Program-made: the position numbers and the translations under genes
NCBI RefSeq assembly: GCF_021245805.1
Contig: NZ_JAJJNF010000002.1
Coordinates: 62,001 to 126,000 of the forward strand
DNA: 64,000 nucleotides
Origin: Mangrovimonas futianensis
Lineage (GTDB): Bacteria; Bacteroidota; Bacteroidia; Flavobacteriales; Flavobacteriaceae
Direction of reading: 5' to 3'
Shown: positions 26,353 through 35,134 of the stretch, one piece after another
Numbering within the stretch: position 1 is the first letter of the stretch
Layout of the letters: each line of letters begins with the position of its first letter
The notes under the pieces: generated by a model
The model's input: only the letters and a program-made list of their open reading frames with translations
Databases searched by the model: none
What the model was told of the DNA's origin: nothing

Positions 26353-27714
26353 TTAAACCAACCATCCAACCAAATCTTCTATTTTGGCAATCAATTGAAT
26401 TTTAATCTTGGTATTTTTTAGAGATAGCTTGTTGAATTTTGAGATGAAAATAGTAGAAAAGCCCAACTTCTCTGCTTCAAATATACGTTGCTCCACTCTC
26501 TGAACGGGTCTAATTTCACCAGATAAGCCCACTTCCGCAGCAAAACAATAGTCTTGTGGTATAGAGACATCTTCATTTGACGATAAAATTGATGCCACTA
26601 CTGCCAAATCAATAGCAGGGTCATCTACCGTAATACCTCCAGTGATATTTAAGAACACATCTTTAGCACCCAACCTAAAGCCAGCACGTTTCTCTAATAC
26701 CGCCAAAAGCATATTGAGACGCTTTGCGTTAAATCCAGTTGCAGAACGTTGTGGTGTCCCATATACAGCGGTACTAACCAAGGCCTGCACCTCAATCATC
26801 AAAGGCCTCATTCCTTCCAAAGTTGCTGCAATAGCATGACCGCTCAACTCATCATCTTTTTCAGAAATAAGAATCTCACTTGGATTATTCACTTCCCTTA
26901 GGCCGGAACCCAACATTTCATAAATGCCCAATTCATTAGTTGAGCCAAATCGGTTTTTATGCGCCCTTAGGATTCTAAATACATGGTTTCTATCACCTTC
27001 AAATTGAAGAACCGTATCTACCATATGTTCCAGTATTTTCGGACCAGCAATTGTTCCATCCTTTGTAATGTGCCCAATCAATATAACCGGAGTTGCCGTT
27101 TCTTTGGCAAACTTGATCAATTCAGCTGTACATTCCTTAATCTGAGAAATACTACCCGCAGAAGATTCTATAAAATCACTATGTAAGGTTTGAATCGAAT
27201 CAATGACCACAATATCTGGTTCCACAGTCTCTATTTGCCTAAAAATGTTTTGGGTGTTTGTTTCTGTAAGTACCAAACAGGTTGTGTTTTGAGGATTGAT
27301 TCGTTCGGCACGCATTTTTATTTGCTTTTGACTCTCTTCCCCAGAAACATAAAGGGTTTTAAAAGGAAGTTTTAAGGCAATTTGTAATAGAAGTGTACTC
27401 TTTCCAATTCCAGGCTCCCCTCCAAGTAAGGTTAAAGACCCAGGAACCAAACCACCCCCAAGAACCCGGTTGAACTCCTGGTTTAAAGTGTTCCACCTTG
27501 ATTCTTCTGTTGAATCAATTTCTGCAATTTTTAACGGCTTTGAAACGCGTTTTGCGGGTGAAGATGTAGAAGATTTCCAATCGCTTTTTTCAGATTTTTG
27601 AACGACTTCTTCTACAATGGTGTTCCATTGTTTACAAGTAGTGCATTGCCCTTGCCATTTAGAAAACTGACTTCCACAATTTTGACAAAAAAAGGTTGTT
27701 TTGACTTTAGCCAC
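26353..27714 (-). CDS. radA: DNA repair protein RadA (Sms)
   Basis: RecA-like ATPase acting in branch migration during recombination. The 453 residues have the N-terminal zinc finger (Cys10, Cys13, Cys24, Cys27), Walker A GGEPGIGKST at 98-107, Walker B region IVVIDSIQT, the RadA-specific KNRFGSTNE and a C-terminal Lon-protease-like domain (TGGITVDDPAIDLAVVASILSS, AEVGLSGEIRPV). Full length and intact. It stands between the serine hydrolase and the first hydrolase paralogue with ordinary spacers, so it may be transcribed alone. Confidence 0.97.
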   Translation of the reverse strand: MAKVKTTFFCQNCGSQFSKWQGQCTTCKQWNTIVEEVVQKSEKSDWKSSTSSPAKRVSKPLKIAEIDSTEESRWNTLNQEFNRVLGGGLVPGSLTLLGGEPGIGKSTLLLQIALKLPFKTLYVSGEESQKQIKMRAERINPQNTTCLVLTETNTQNIFRQIETVEPDIVVIDSIQTLHSDFIESSAGSISQIKECTAELIKFAKETATPVILIGHITKDGTIAGPKILEHMVDTVLQFEGDRNHVFRILRAHKNRFGSTNELGIYEMLGSGLREVNNPSEILISEKDDELSGHAIAATLEGMRPLMIEVQALVSTAVYGTPQRSATGFNAKRLNMLLAVLEKRAGFRLGAKDVFLNITGGITVDDPAIDLAVVASILSSNEDVSIPQDYCFAAEVGLSGEIRPVQRVEQRIFEAEKLGFSTIFISKFNKLSLKNTKIKIQLIAKIEDLVGWLV

Positions 27715-27777
27715 AAAATAAAATTTGGACTAAAAATAAGCGATATTTATGGATTATTGTGGAGTAACTTGAGAATT

Positions 27778-29022
27778 TTAATCTTCAGTGCTACCTTCGA
27801 CAGCTACCCCTTCAGTTGGCTCTTCTGTCAAGATTTCAGCGCCCTCTCCTTCCAAGTCTGGATCTTCAATATCCCGTTCTTCTAGAGTGGCTTTAATCTC
27901 CTGTAATTTTAATGAAACATCTTCATAAGTGATACTGGTTGTCGCATCTAGCAGCAAAGCTTCTTCATAAAATTTAACTGCTTTTTTAGGTTTCCCAATT
28001 TTCTCTGCATGCTGCGCCAGATAATAATCACCTAACATGGATTCTGGATATTCCTTATTGGCCAATTTTCCTAATTTTTCCAAGGATTCCAAGTCTTCAC
28101 GTTCTTCAGCCACAGCTACTACTTTTTGAAACTCTTCCTCAGCAATAGGTTTAACGATTCCAAAACGGTCTTCAATCTTTTTGTATCGATCCACTAAATA
28201 ATTATCTAAAGTACCTTCATAAGGAAGCACTTTTTCCTTTAACTCCTTTTCTTGCAACGGCTTATACAATTCAAATATTTTATCAAAAGCCCTAGAAATA
28301 GCTCCCGTTACTAAGGTATAATGGGATTCGTCTTTAAATTCATCAAAATAATAGGTGACATTGGTATTTTCTATTTGTTTGATCTTTCCATTTGTTTCCA
28401 TGATAGTCTCATGCAACATGCGCTTATCATCTGTACTCGTAGCCATATAATAGAAAAATTCACTTCTTGCATTAGATAATCTATGAACGATATTGTCTCC
28501 CATAGACCCTTTCAAATCTGGACTTAAATTCACATAGGCATGGAACAAGGGCTTGTCTTTTAACATAAAGGAGTTGATGAAGTTCCCCATAATGTTGTGA
28601 CCAACCGCCACTCTAAAATCACTTGTTTTGTATTTAGAGTCCAAATACGGAATCAATTCCTGACCAACAAATTCATAAAAACGAGCCCCAGACTCAAATG
28701 GCAATCCAGTTACTTCATCAAAAAAACTATCATATACTCTTTCATTTCCTTGAACTACACCCACAACAATGGAACCTGGCATTTCATCAAAGTAAGATTG
28801 AAACTTGGTTTGCCCCACTACTGGCTCAAATAGGTAATCTGCGTCAAACACAAAAACCAAAGGATATTTCAAATTCGAGCTTGGGTCATAATTCTTTGGC
28901 AAATGAATTTTAAGTGTTCTTTTAGAATTCAGCTTAGAAGACTCAAAAACTTTGGTAGATGTTTGGGCGAAAGTAACACCAATAATGGTTAAAGCTAGTG
29001 TTAGGAGTAAAGCTTTTTTCAT
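27778..29022 (-). CDS. alpha/beta-hydrolase-fold (esterase D-like) secreted protein with TPR tail, nucleophile Ser replaced by Asn
   Basis: 414 residues with signal peptide MKKALLLTLALTIIGVTFAQ. The esterase D-type domain spans about 22-270: YPLVFVFDADYLFEPVVG, then SIVVGVVQGNER. At the nucleophile elbow the sequence is VGHNIMGNF, so Asn143 replaces the catalytic Ser of GHSxGG. The catalytic His region ESHYTLVTG is kept. The C-terminal part (about 320-395) has a tetratricopeptide-like segment (KPKKAVKFYEEALLLD), and the end is very acidic. It is a tandem paralogue of the next gene, 81 bases apart. It is probably not a classical serine esterase; a binding role is inferred. Confidence 0.85.
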   Translation of the reverse strand: MKKALLLTLALTIIGVTFAQTSTKVFESSKLNSKRTLKIHLPKNYDPSSNLKYPLVFVFDADYLFEPVVGQTKFQSYFDEMPGSIVVGVVQGNERVYDSFFDEVTGLPFESGARFYEFVGQELIPYLDSKYKTSDFRVAVGHNIMGNFINSFMLKDKPLFHAYVNLSPDLKGSMGDNIVHRLSNARSEFFYYMATSTDDKRMLHETIMETNGKIKQIENTNVTYYFDEFKDESHYTLVTGAISRAFDKIFELYKPLQEKELKEKVLPYEGTLDNYLVDRYKKIEDRFGIVKPIAEEEFQKVVAVAEEREDLESLEKLGKLANKEYPESMLGDYYLAQHAEKIGKPKKAVKFYEEALLLDATTSITYEDVSLKLQEIKATLEERDIEDPDLEGEGAEILTEEPTEGVAVEGSTED

Positions 29023-29103
29023 GATAAGTAGAGTTAGATTGCGACGTAAACATACTACTTATTAGTTAAAATGCTAAATTTTTTCGATGAAATACAATAT
29101 CGA

Positions 29104-30246
29104 TTAATTCTCGCCCTTAATTTCGTACATCTTTTCAAGCAACATATCCTTATCAATAAACTGGGATGATTGAAGAAGCAAACCACTTTGGTAGCTATGT
29201 AAGGCACGTTTCATATCGCCTGCCTTTTCATGCCACATACCCATATAGTACGAACTAATCATAGAATCTGGGTATTCCTTTTTTGCCCATTTAGCCAAAT
29301 TTTCAAGAGATTCAATATCATCTTTTTTATTAGAAGCAGCTGCTATAGCTCGAATATCATTTTCAATCAGCTTTTTCTTGAATCCGTAGAAAGATTCAAT
29401 ACTTTCATATTTTTTAACTAGATAATCATAAGGCGACCCTTCATAAGTAAGGATGTCTTCTTGATATTCCTTTTTAGTAATAGGCTTATACAAATTGAAT
29501 ATTTGACTAATAGCTTTTGGCAATGCCAACCCCACCAATGAATAATGGTTTGTGGCTTCAAAATTATCAAAACGGTAATGAAATTTAGGGTTTTCGACGG
29601 CAGATAAAACCGCATTACAGGCCTCGATCCCTTCTTTTAAAGCAGAGGCATCTTCTTCTCCAGTAGCCAAATAGTAAAATGTATCTGTCTGGACAGCTGG
29701 CATCTTTTCTCCCAACCTTTCAACCATCATAGGTGACAAGTCTGGACTTAAAGATACATAAGCTCTAAACAGCGGCAATTCCTTGAACAAATAAAAATTC
29801 AAAAAGTTGGCGCTCAAATCATGACCTACTATGATTCTAAAATCAGATGCGTGATACGTATCATTAATATAGGGCACCAATTCCTGTCCTACAAATTCAA
29901 AAAACTTAGCCCCATCCATCGATGGAAAATAGTTCTCCTCTGTAACCGAAAAGTCATCGGTACGTGTTTGATCTTGATTAATCCCTACCACGATACAACC
30001 AGGCATATCGTCCCAATAAGACTGATAATCTACATTACCTATTACTGGTTCAAACAAGTAGTCTCCATCAAGAACCACAATCAATGGATATTCAATTTTC
30101 TCTTCGGAATCATATCCGCGAGGTAATTGGATTTTAATTTCACAATTACGCCCTAATTTGGCCGAATTGAAAGGCTCATAAATAACTTGGGCAGTCAACG
30201 ACTGAAATAAAAGCAGAACAAAAGTGAGGCAGATAAATCTTTTCAT
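29104..30246 (-). CDS. alpha/beta-hydrolase-fold secreted protein, nucleophile Ser replaced by Asp
   Basis: 380 residues, paralogue of the adjacent 27778-29022 gene over nearly its full length. Signal peptide MKRFICLTFVLLLFQSLTAQ; esterase D-type core YPLIVVLDGDYLFEPVIG then CIVVGINQDQTRTDD. The elbow reads VGHDLSANF, with Asp143 where the catalytic Ser should be. The His segment ATNHYSLVG is retained. A C-terminal TPR-like stretch (AGDMKRALHSYQSGLLL) follows. It lacks the acidic tail of its neighbour. Both copies lost the same residue in different ways, which suggests a conserved non-catalytic role or altered chemistry. Confidence 0.85.
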   Translation of the reverse strand: MKRFICLTFVLLLFQSLTAQVIYEPFNSAKLGRNCEIKIQLPRGYDSEEKIEYPLIVVLDGDYLFEPVIGNVDYQSYWDDMPGCIVVGINQDQTRTDDFSVTEENYFPSMDGAKFFEFVGQELVPYINDTYHASDFRIIVGHDLSANFLNFYLFKELPLFRAYVSLSPDLSPMMVERLGEKMPAVQTDTFYYLATGEEDASALKEGIEACNAVLSAVENPKFHYRFDNFEATNHYSLVGLALPKAISQIFNLYKPITKKEYQEDILTYEGSPYDYLVKKYESIESFYGFKKKLIENDIRAIAAASNKKDDIESLENLAKWAKKEYPDSMISSYYMGMWHEKAGDMKRALHSYQSGLLLQSSQFIDKDMLLEKMYEIKGEN

Positions 30247-30321
30247 GAATAGGGGTTAAGTTCGTACCTTATGGCAAGATAGCAAATTTGATGTAGGTTT
30301 TAAAATAAAAACGTTTCGGAA

Positions 30322-31281
30322 TCAGTTATTTTTCAATCGGTTATAAATTGGCAATAAGATTAGAGACAATCCACCCAAAAGCACCAACATAAAAGTTTGG
30401 GAGGCCCAGGTGATCCAACCAAATGCCAAACTAGGAGCTTTTTCAAGCCCATAAAGTGAAAAAGCCGCAAATACAGCTAATGGGTAAGCACCTATGCCCG
30501 CATTGGTTGCTGCAATACTAAAACTAGCAGAAATGAAGCCTAACAAAGCCATACCTAGAGTGACACCTCGCAATTCATCAACTGCAAAGGTCACTACATA
30601 AAACATGAGTATATACATCACCCAAATAAATACGGTATGCCCCATAAAAGCCCATTTATTTTCCATTCTTGTAATACTTAGAACCCCTTGAACCAAACCA
30701 TTAACAAAGTGTTTTATTTTAATGGCCCATTTGGAAGAACTTTTAAAAACTAGAAAAGCGAACGCTCCAAATGCTAAAAGCAACAAAACCAAACCAACAC
30801 CCAAATTTTGACTTTGAAACTTACCCATAAAAAAACTGGAAATAAATTCAAATTGAATGAAGAGGGTCATCGATATGACTAAAAGCATCATAAGTAAATC
30901 AGCCATTCTTTCAGCCACTATGGTTCCAAAAACCTTTTCAAATTCCACCTCCTCATAAGTAGTAAGTAAGGAGGCTCTAGCAACTTCACCTGCTCTAGGA
31001 ATGGTATAGTTAATTAAATATCCTGAAAATACAGACATCACACTATTCCAAAAATCTACCCTGTAACCCAGAGGCTCCAAGAGGTATTTCCATCGATAGG
31101 CTCTTGATAAATGACTTAATATCCCAAAAAGAACTCCTAAACCAACCCAAGTATAATTGGCATTTTTAAAGTATCCCAATAATTCATGGAAGGACACTTG
31201 CTGCAGTGAAAACCACATTAAAAAAACTCCCAATAAAATTGGGAGTATGATTTTTAAATATTTCTTTAAAGTGGAGCTCAA
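30322..31281 (-). CDS. LPG synthetase/flippase-type integral membrane protein (UPF0104)
   Basis: 319 residues with about eight membrane helices and the UPF0104 motifs SHLSRAYRWKYLLEPLGY (residue about 58), SGYLINYTIPRAGEVARASLLTTYE (about 87) and a later SIAATNAGIGAYPLAVFAAF. Relatives include the transmembrane part of lysylphosphatidylglycerol synthase (MprF) and AglD; no aminoacyl-transferase domain is present, so this is the flippase-like half only. The start codon is TTG at 31281, one base after the panD stop; no ATG is available before residue 22, within the first helix. Last gene of panC-panD-UPF0104. Confidence 0.85.
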   Translation of the reverse strand: MSSTLKKYLKIILPILLGVFLMWFSLQQVSFHELLGYFKNANYTWVGLGVLFGILSHLSRAYRWKYLLEPLGYRVDFWNSVMSVFSGYLINYTIPRAGEVARASLLTTYEEVEFEKVFGTIVAERMADLLMMLLVISMTLFIQFEFISSFFMGKFQSQNLGVGLVLLLLAFGAFAFLVFKSSSKWAIKIKHFVNGLVQGVLSITRMENKWAFMGHTVFIWVMYILMFYVVTFAVDELRGVTLGMALLGFISASFSIAATNAGIGAYPLAVFAAFSLYGLEKAPSLAFGWITWASQTFMLVLLGGLSLILLPIYNRLKNN

Positions 31282-31282
31282 A

Positions 31283-31633
31283 TTATTTCAATAAATTGGT
31301 GCTTTCATCTGGAAAAACAAGAGCAGGCTGAAACGTTTTGGCCTCCTCAAAGTCCATAATAGCATAGCAAATTAGAATTAAAGTATCTCCAACCGATACT
31401 TTCCTTGCTGCTGCTCCATTCAATGTAATTTCTCCGCTATTTCTTGGTCCAGGAATCACATAAGTTTCTAATCGTTCTCCATTATCATTGTTCACTATTT
31501 GAACCTTCTCACCTTGGATAATGTTAGCAGCCTCCATTAGGTCTTCATCAATAGTGATACTCCCAATGTAATTTAGGTCTGCACCTGTACATTTTACCCT
31601 GTGAATCTTAGATTTTACTACGTGTACTTGCAT
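31283..31633 (-). CDS. panD: aspartate 1-decarboxylase
   Basis: Pyruvoyl enzyme that makes beta-alanine from aspartate for pantothenate and CoA. The 116 residues are typical. The self-cleavage site is Gly24-Ser25 in NYIGSITID; Ser25 becomes the pyruvoyl group. Other family features are VHVVKSKIHRVKCTGADL at the N-terminus, TYVIPG and NGAAARKVSVGD (oxyanion and substrate region). It follows panC by 13 bases, so the two beta-alanine/pantothenate steps are co-transcribed. Confidence 0.97.
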   Translation of the reverse strand: MQVHVVKSKIHRVKCTGADLNYIGSITIDEDLMEAANIIQGEKVQIVNNDNGERLETYVIPGPRNSGEITLNGAAARKVSVGDTLILICYAIMDFEEAKTFQPALVFPDESTNLLK

Positions 31634-31646
31634 GTGGCAAAGGTAA

Positions 31647-32495
31647 TTAATTTAAAGCGATATTATCAATCAATCTAATTTTATCAGCGTATACCGCTAT
31701 AAACGCTCTGTAATGTTTGTTTTTAGACTTTCTTTGAATTGGTTTTAAGGTTTCCGAATCAGCAATAGTAAAATATTCCAATTGAAACATGGCATGCTTA
31801 GCTAACTGTTTTTCAACCCACTCCGTAATTTTATTAGCACTTTTTGTGCCAAACTTTTCTTTGGCAGTATTCAAGATCTTATAGATTACAGAAGCCTTTT
31901 CTCGTTGATCTGGAGTAAGCCTCATATTTCTGGAACTCATCGCCAATCCATTGGGCTCTCTGTGAATTTCACAACCCTTAATCAATACGGGAATCTGATG
32001 CTTTTCGACCATTTTCTCAATAATCCGTAACTGCTGATAATCCTTCTTTCCAAAATAAGCGACATCTGGTTCAACGATTTCAAACAAGCGCTTTACAATG
32101 GTTCCTACACCATCAAAATGGCCAGTCCTGAATTTACCCTCCATTTCGTGTTCTAAACCGCCAAAATCAAAATGCTCTGCCACCGTGTTTCCTTCGTACA
32201 TATCCTCAACAGTTGGTGCGAAAACCAAAATATCTTGGGATACTTCCTTCAACAAAGCGACATCCTTCTCCAAAGTTTGTGGATAATTATCCAAATCCTC
32301 CTTTTTATCAAACTGGGTTGGGTTCACAAAAATACTCACCACCACCCAATCATTATCATTCAAAGCTTCCCTAACTAGGCACAGATGGGCCTCGTGTAAA
32401 GCCCCCATAGTAGGCACTAAACCTATTTTACTTCCTTTAGACTTGTAGGCATGAATAACCTTCTGCAAACTTTTCTTATCCTTGAAAATCGGCAT
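31647..32495 (-). CDS. panC: pantoate--beta-alanine ligase
   Basis: ATP-dependent condensation of pantoate and beta-alanine to pantothenate. The 282 residues carry VPTMGALHEAHLCLVREA (25-42, HIGH-like ATP site), SIFVNPTQFD, FDGVGTIVKRLFEIVEPDVAYFGKKDYQQLRII (pantoate and beta-alanine contacts, KMSKS-equivalent SSRNMRL further on). First gene of panC-panD-UPF0104. Its promoter element TAATTTTG lies at 32519-32526, in the divergent spacer shared with the glycogen-synthase-like gene. Confidence 0.97.
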   Translation of the reverse strand: MPIFKDKKSLQKVIHAYKSKGSKIGLVPTMGALHEAHLCLVREALNDNDWVVVSIFVNPTQFDKKEDLDNYPQTLEKDVALLKEVSQDILVFAPTVEDMYEGNTVAEHFDFGGLEHEMEGKFRTGHFDGVGTIVKRLFEIVEPDVAYFGKKDYQQLRIIEKMVEKHQIPVLIKGCEIHREPNGLAMSSRNMRLTPDQREKASVIYKILNTAKEKFGTKSANKITEWVEKQLAKHAMFQLEYFTIADSETLKPIQRKSKNKHYRAFIAVYADKIRLIDNIALN

Positions 32496-32518
32496 ATTTA
32501 GTAAAAAATTAACGGGCG

Positions 32519-32526
32519 CAAAATTA
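32519..32526 (-). promoter_or_regulatory. panC: Bacteroidota -7 promoter element of panC
   Basis: TAATTTTG fits TAnnTTTG, 23 bases upstream of the panC start. An ATG stands where a TTG would be at 19 bases. A one-mismatch TAATTTCG on the plus strand near 32558 could serve the divergent gene. Confidence 0.45.
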
Positions 32527-32604
32527 ATATTTTAAAGGGAATCTGCATAAAATTTTGTAATTTCGCATGTTTTTTATTCTGAATTGCCAAAAACTTACAA
32601 GTTT

Positions 32605-33411
32605 ATGAAAGATAAGAGGATATTGTATGTATCATCTGAAGTAGTGCCTTATTTACCCGAAACCGAAATCTCCTCCATGTCGTTTGAAGCCCCAAGGATG
32701 GTAAACCAACAAGGTGGGCAAATTAGGATTTTTATGCCAAGATATGGTAATATTAATGAAAGAAGACACCAACTACACGAGGTGATTAGACTTTCAGGGA
32801 TTAATTTGGTCATAAATGATTTAGATATGCCACTTATCATTAAAGTAGCCTCCATCCCAAAGGAACGTATTCAGGTTTACTTTATTGACAACGACGAATA
32901 TTTCAAAAGAAAAGCAACATTAACCGACGAAGAAGGTAATCTCTTTCCAGATAACGATGAGCGCGCCATATTTTTTGCAAAAGGTGTTATTGAAACGGTT
33001 AAGAAATTAAATTGGTCTCCAGACATTATTCATGTACATGGATGGCTAGCTTCTTTATTGCCTCTTTATTTAAAAGAATACTATCAAGACGAACCCTTAT
33101 TTAACGAAAGTAAAATAGTAACTTCCATTTACGGACAAAGCTTTGATGGCACATTGAATAAAGGCATGTCTGGGAAAATTAAATTTGACAATATCAGTGA
33201 TGCCATGGTCAATACCTTGGAAGAACCAACTTACAACAACTTAATGAAGGTAGCCATAGACAATTCAGATGCCTTAATTGTAGGTTCTGAAGTCATCCCT
33301 GATGAATTGGAAAACTACTTAACCAACTCCAACAAACCGGTATTGGATTTTAAACCATTTGATGATTTTTCAGATGCTTATACCGAGTTTTACAATGAAT
33401 TACTAGGTTAA
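32605..33411 (+). CDS. half-length glycogen/starch synthase-like protein (GT5 N-domain only)
   Basis: 268 residues resembling only the N-terminal Rossmann domain of GT5 glycogen synthase (about 480). Start at ATG 32605 (MKDKRILYVSSEVVPYL); the frame to 32584 needs a TTG. Family traits are RILYVSSEVVPY, IRIFMPRYGNINERRH and the region PDIIHVHGWLASLLPLYL. The ADP-glucose loop KxGGLxDV is replaced by PETEISSM, the HDWH motif reads HGWL, and the whole C-domain is absent. Catalysis is therefore improbable. It is divergent from panC and 22 bases before DUF4270. I believe this protein recurs beside panC in Flavobacteriia, which implies a maintained function. Confidence 0.8.
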   Translation: MKDKRILYVSSEVVPYLPETEISSMSFEAPRMVNQQGGQIRIFMPRYGNINERRHQLHEVIRLSGINLVINDLDMPLIIKVASIPKERIQVYFIDNDEYFKRKATLTDEEGNLFPDNDERAIFFAKGVIETVKKLNWSPDIIHVHGWLASLLPLYLKEYYQDEPLFNESKIVTSIYGQSFDGTLNKGMSGKIKFDNISDAMVNTLEEPTYNNLMKVAIDNSDALIVGSEVIPDELENYLTNSNKPVLDFKPFDDFSDAYTEFYNELLG

Positions 33412-33433
33412 ACGTTTTACCCCTAAAACCTCT

Positions 33434-35128
33434 ATGAAAAGAAACATGAATCTATTAAAAACAGTTGGTGCATTTGCTATATTTTCACTCCTTTTAACAG
33501 GTTGTAAAAAAGAATTTATATCGTCAGATAGTGACTTGCAAGGAAACCATAATTTCAACACTTCTAGTGTTAGATATCCTATTGCAACGTATAACAAGAT
33601 GCTCAACGCAGTGCAAACATCTGGATTACCTGCCAACAGCTTAGGAATTTATGATGACCCTGTTTATGGGCCAACCACGAACCATGTGGTTACACAAATT
33701 ATACCTGATAGCTACAATCCAGATTGGGGAACCGACCCTGTTTTTGACTCGATTGTAGTAACCATTCCTTATTTTTCAAATGTCACTGGCACTGACTCGG
33801 AAGGAAATTCAATCTATGAATTGGATTCAATCTTTAACGAAGCGCCAATGAAATTGTCAGTTTACAGGTCTAACTATTTTTTAAGTGATTACGACCAAGC
33901 ATCAGAACCAGTGGTAGAACAACTCTACTATTCTGATTTAAGTGCTTTTGACAATGGTAATAACGAAGGTGAATTACTTTATGTTAATGAGAATTTCACA
34001 ATTAACCCAAACGCCATAAGCCTGGGAGATTATGAAAGAGATGAGAACGGTGAGATTACATATGACGACGAGGGTCTGCCTACATATATTGAAGACAGAA
34101 AGATTGCTCCAAGTTTAAGGCTAAAATTAAATGAACAACCAGATTCATTTTGGCAGGAATTGTTTTTTCCTCCACAACCACAAGAGCCAGATACAGAAGC
34201 TCCTTTTCAGCCAGAGTTGAGCAATAGAAATAATTTTACCAATTTCTTCAGAGGTTTATACTTTAAAGTAGAGCCAGTGAATGGTCAAGGAAGCTATTTC
34301 ATGTTGAATTTTGAAGCTTCAAGCGCTAGTGTTAATTTATATTACACCAATGATGAAGAAGACACTGTAAGAGATCAGGATATTTTTGAAATGTCATTTT
34401 CTGGTAACCGAGTATCCATTATTAAAAATGATCCCTCAAATACCCTGATTGAAAATGCCGATGCCAATGCAGATGAATTCAATGGTGACGAGCAGTTATT
34501 TTTAAAAGGAGGAGAAGGCTCAGTTGCAATCATTGACCTATTCAAAGATGAGGCGGTATATGATGATTTTATTAGCTCCTTTAAGGATGATAATGGCAAC
34601 CCTACCAGACTTATTAATGAGGCCAACATGGTGTTCTATGTAGATCAAGATGCCGTTTTTGCGCAAGAGGAATCTCAAGAGCCAGAGCGGGTAATTCTCT
34701 ATGACCTAAAAAATAATATACCTGTAATAGATTATAATTACGATCTCACTTCAGCTGTTGCTAATTCACCTCTTTATTCAAAAGTTTATCATTCTACCAT
34801 TTTGGAGAAAGATGAAAATGGTAGAGGTTATCGATATAAGTTAAGGATTACTGAACACCTAAATAATATTCTACTTCGTGATTCAACTAATTTCAGCCTT
34901 GGCTTGATGGTCACTACGAATATCCTATATGCTCCAGAAGTCATAAATGGCGTTAATAGGAATAGTGTTTTAAATTCTGAAATAAAAAATGGGGAAGAGG
35001 TAAAAGAAATTTCTCCTGGAACAGTTCTATCCCCGAAAGGAACTATTTTGCATGGTGGTAATTCAAACGTACCTGATGATAAAAGGGTAGAATTAGAAAT
35101 ATTTTATTCAGAACCAGATCAAAATTAA
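33434..35128 (+). CDS. DUF4270 domain-containing lipoprotein
   Basis: Surface lipoprotein of unknown function, 564 residues. The signal peptide ends in a lipobox (LLLTGCKK, Cys near residue 24). The DUF4270 body has the characteristic early segment VRYPIATYNKMLNAVQTSGLPANSLGIYDDPVYG (shown here as VRYPIATYNKM and NSLGIYDDPVYG) and long beta-rich acidic stretches. It lies between the glycogen-synthase-like gene (22-base gap) and glmS (6-base gap), so all three are probably one transcript. DUF4270 next to glmS is a familiar flavobacterial arrangement. Confidence 0.88.
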   Translation: MKRNMNLLKTVGAFAIFSLLLTGCKKEFISSDSDLQGNHNFNTSSVRYPIATYNKMLNAVQTSGLPANSLGIYDDPVYGPTTNHVVTQIIPDSYNPDWGTDPVFDSIVVTIPYFSNVTGTDSEGNSIYELDSIFNEAPMKLSVYRSNYFLSDYDQASEPVVEQLYYSDLSAFDNGNNEGELLYVNENFTINPNAISLGDYERDENGEITYDDEGLPTYIEDRKIAPSLRLKLNEQPDSFWQELFFPPQPQEPDTEAPFQPELSNRNNFTNFFRGLYFKVEPVNGQGSYFMLNFEASSASVNLYYTNDEEDTVRDQDIFEMSFSGNRVSIIKNDPSNTLIENADANADEFNGDEQLFLKGGEGSVAIIDLFKDEAVYDDFISSFKDDNGNPTRLINEANMVFYVDQDAVFAQEESQEPERVILYDLKNNIPVIDYNYDLTSAVANSPLYSKVYHSTILEKDENGRGYRYKLRITEHLNNILLRDSTNFSLGLMVTTNILYAPEVINGVNRNSVLNSEIKNGEEVKEISPGTVLSPKGTILHGGNSNVPDDKRVELEIFYSEPDQN

Positions 35129-35134
35129 AAATCT

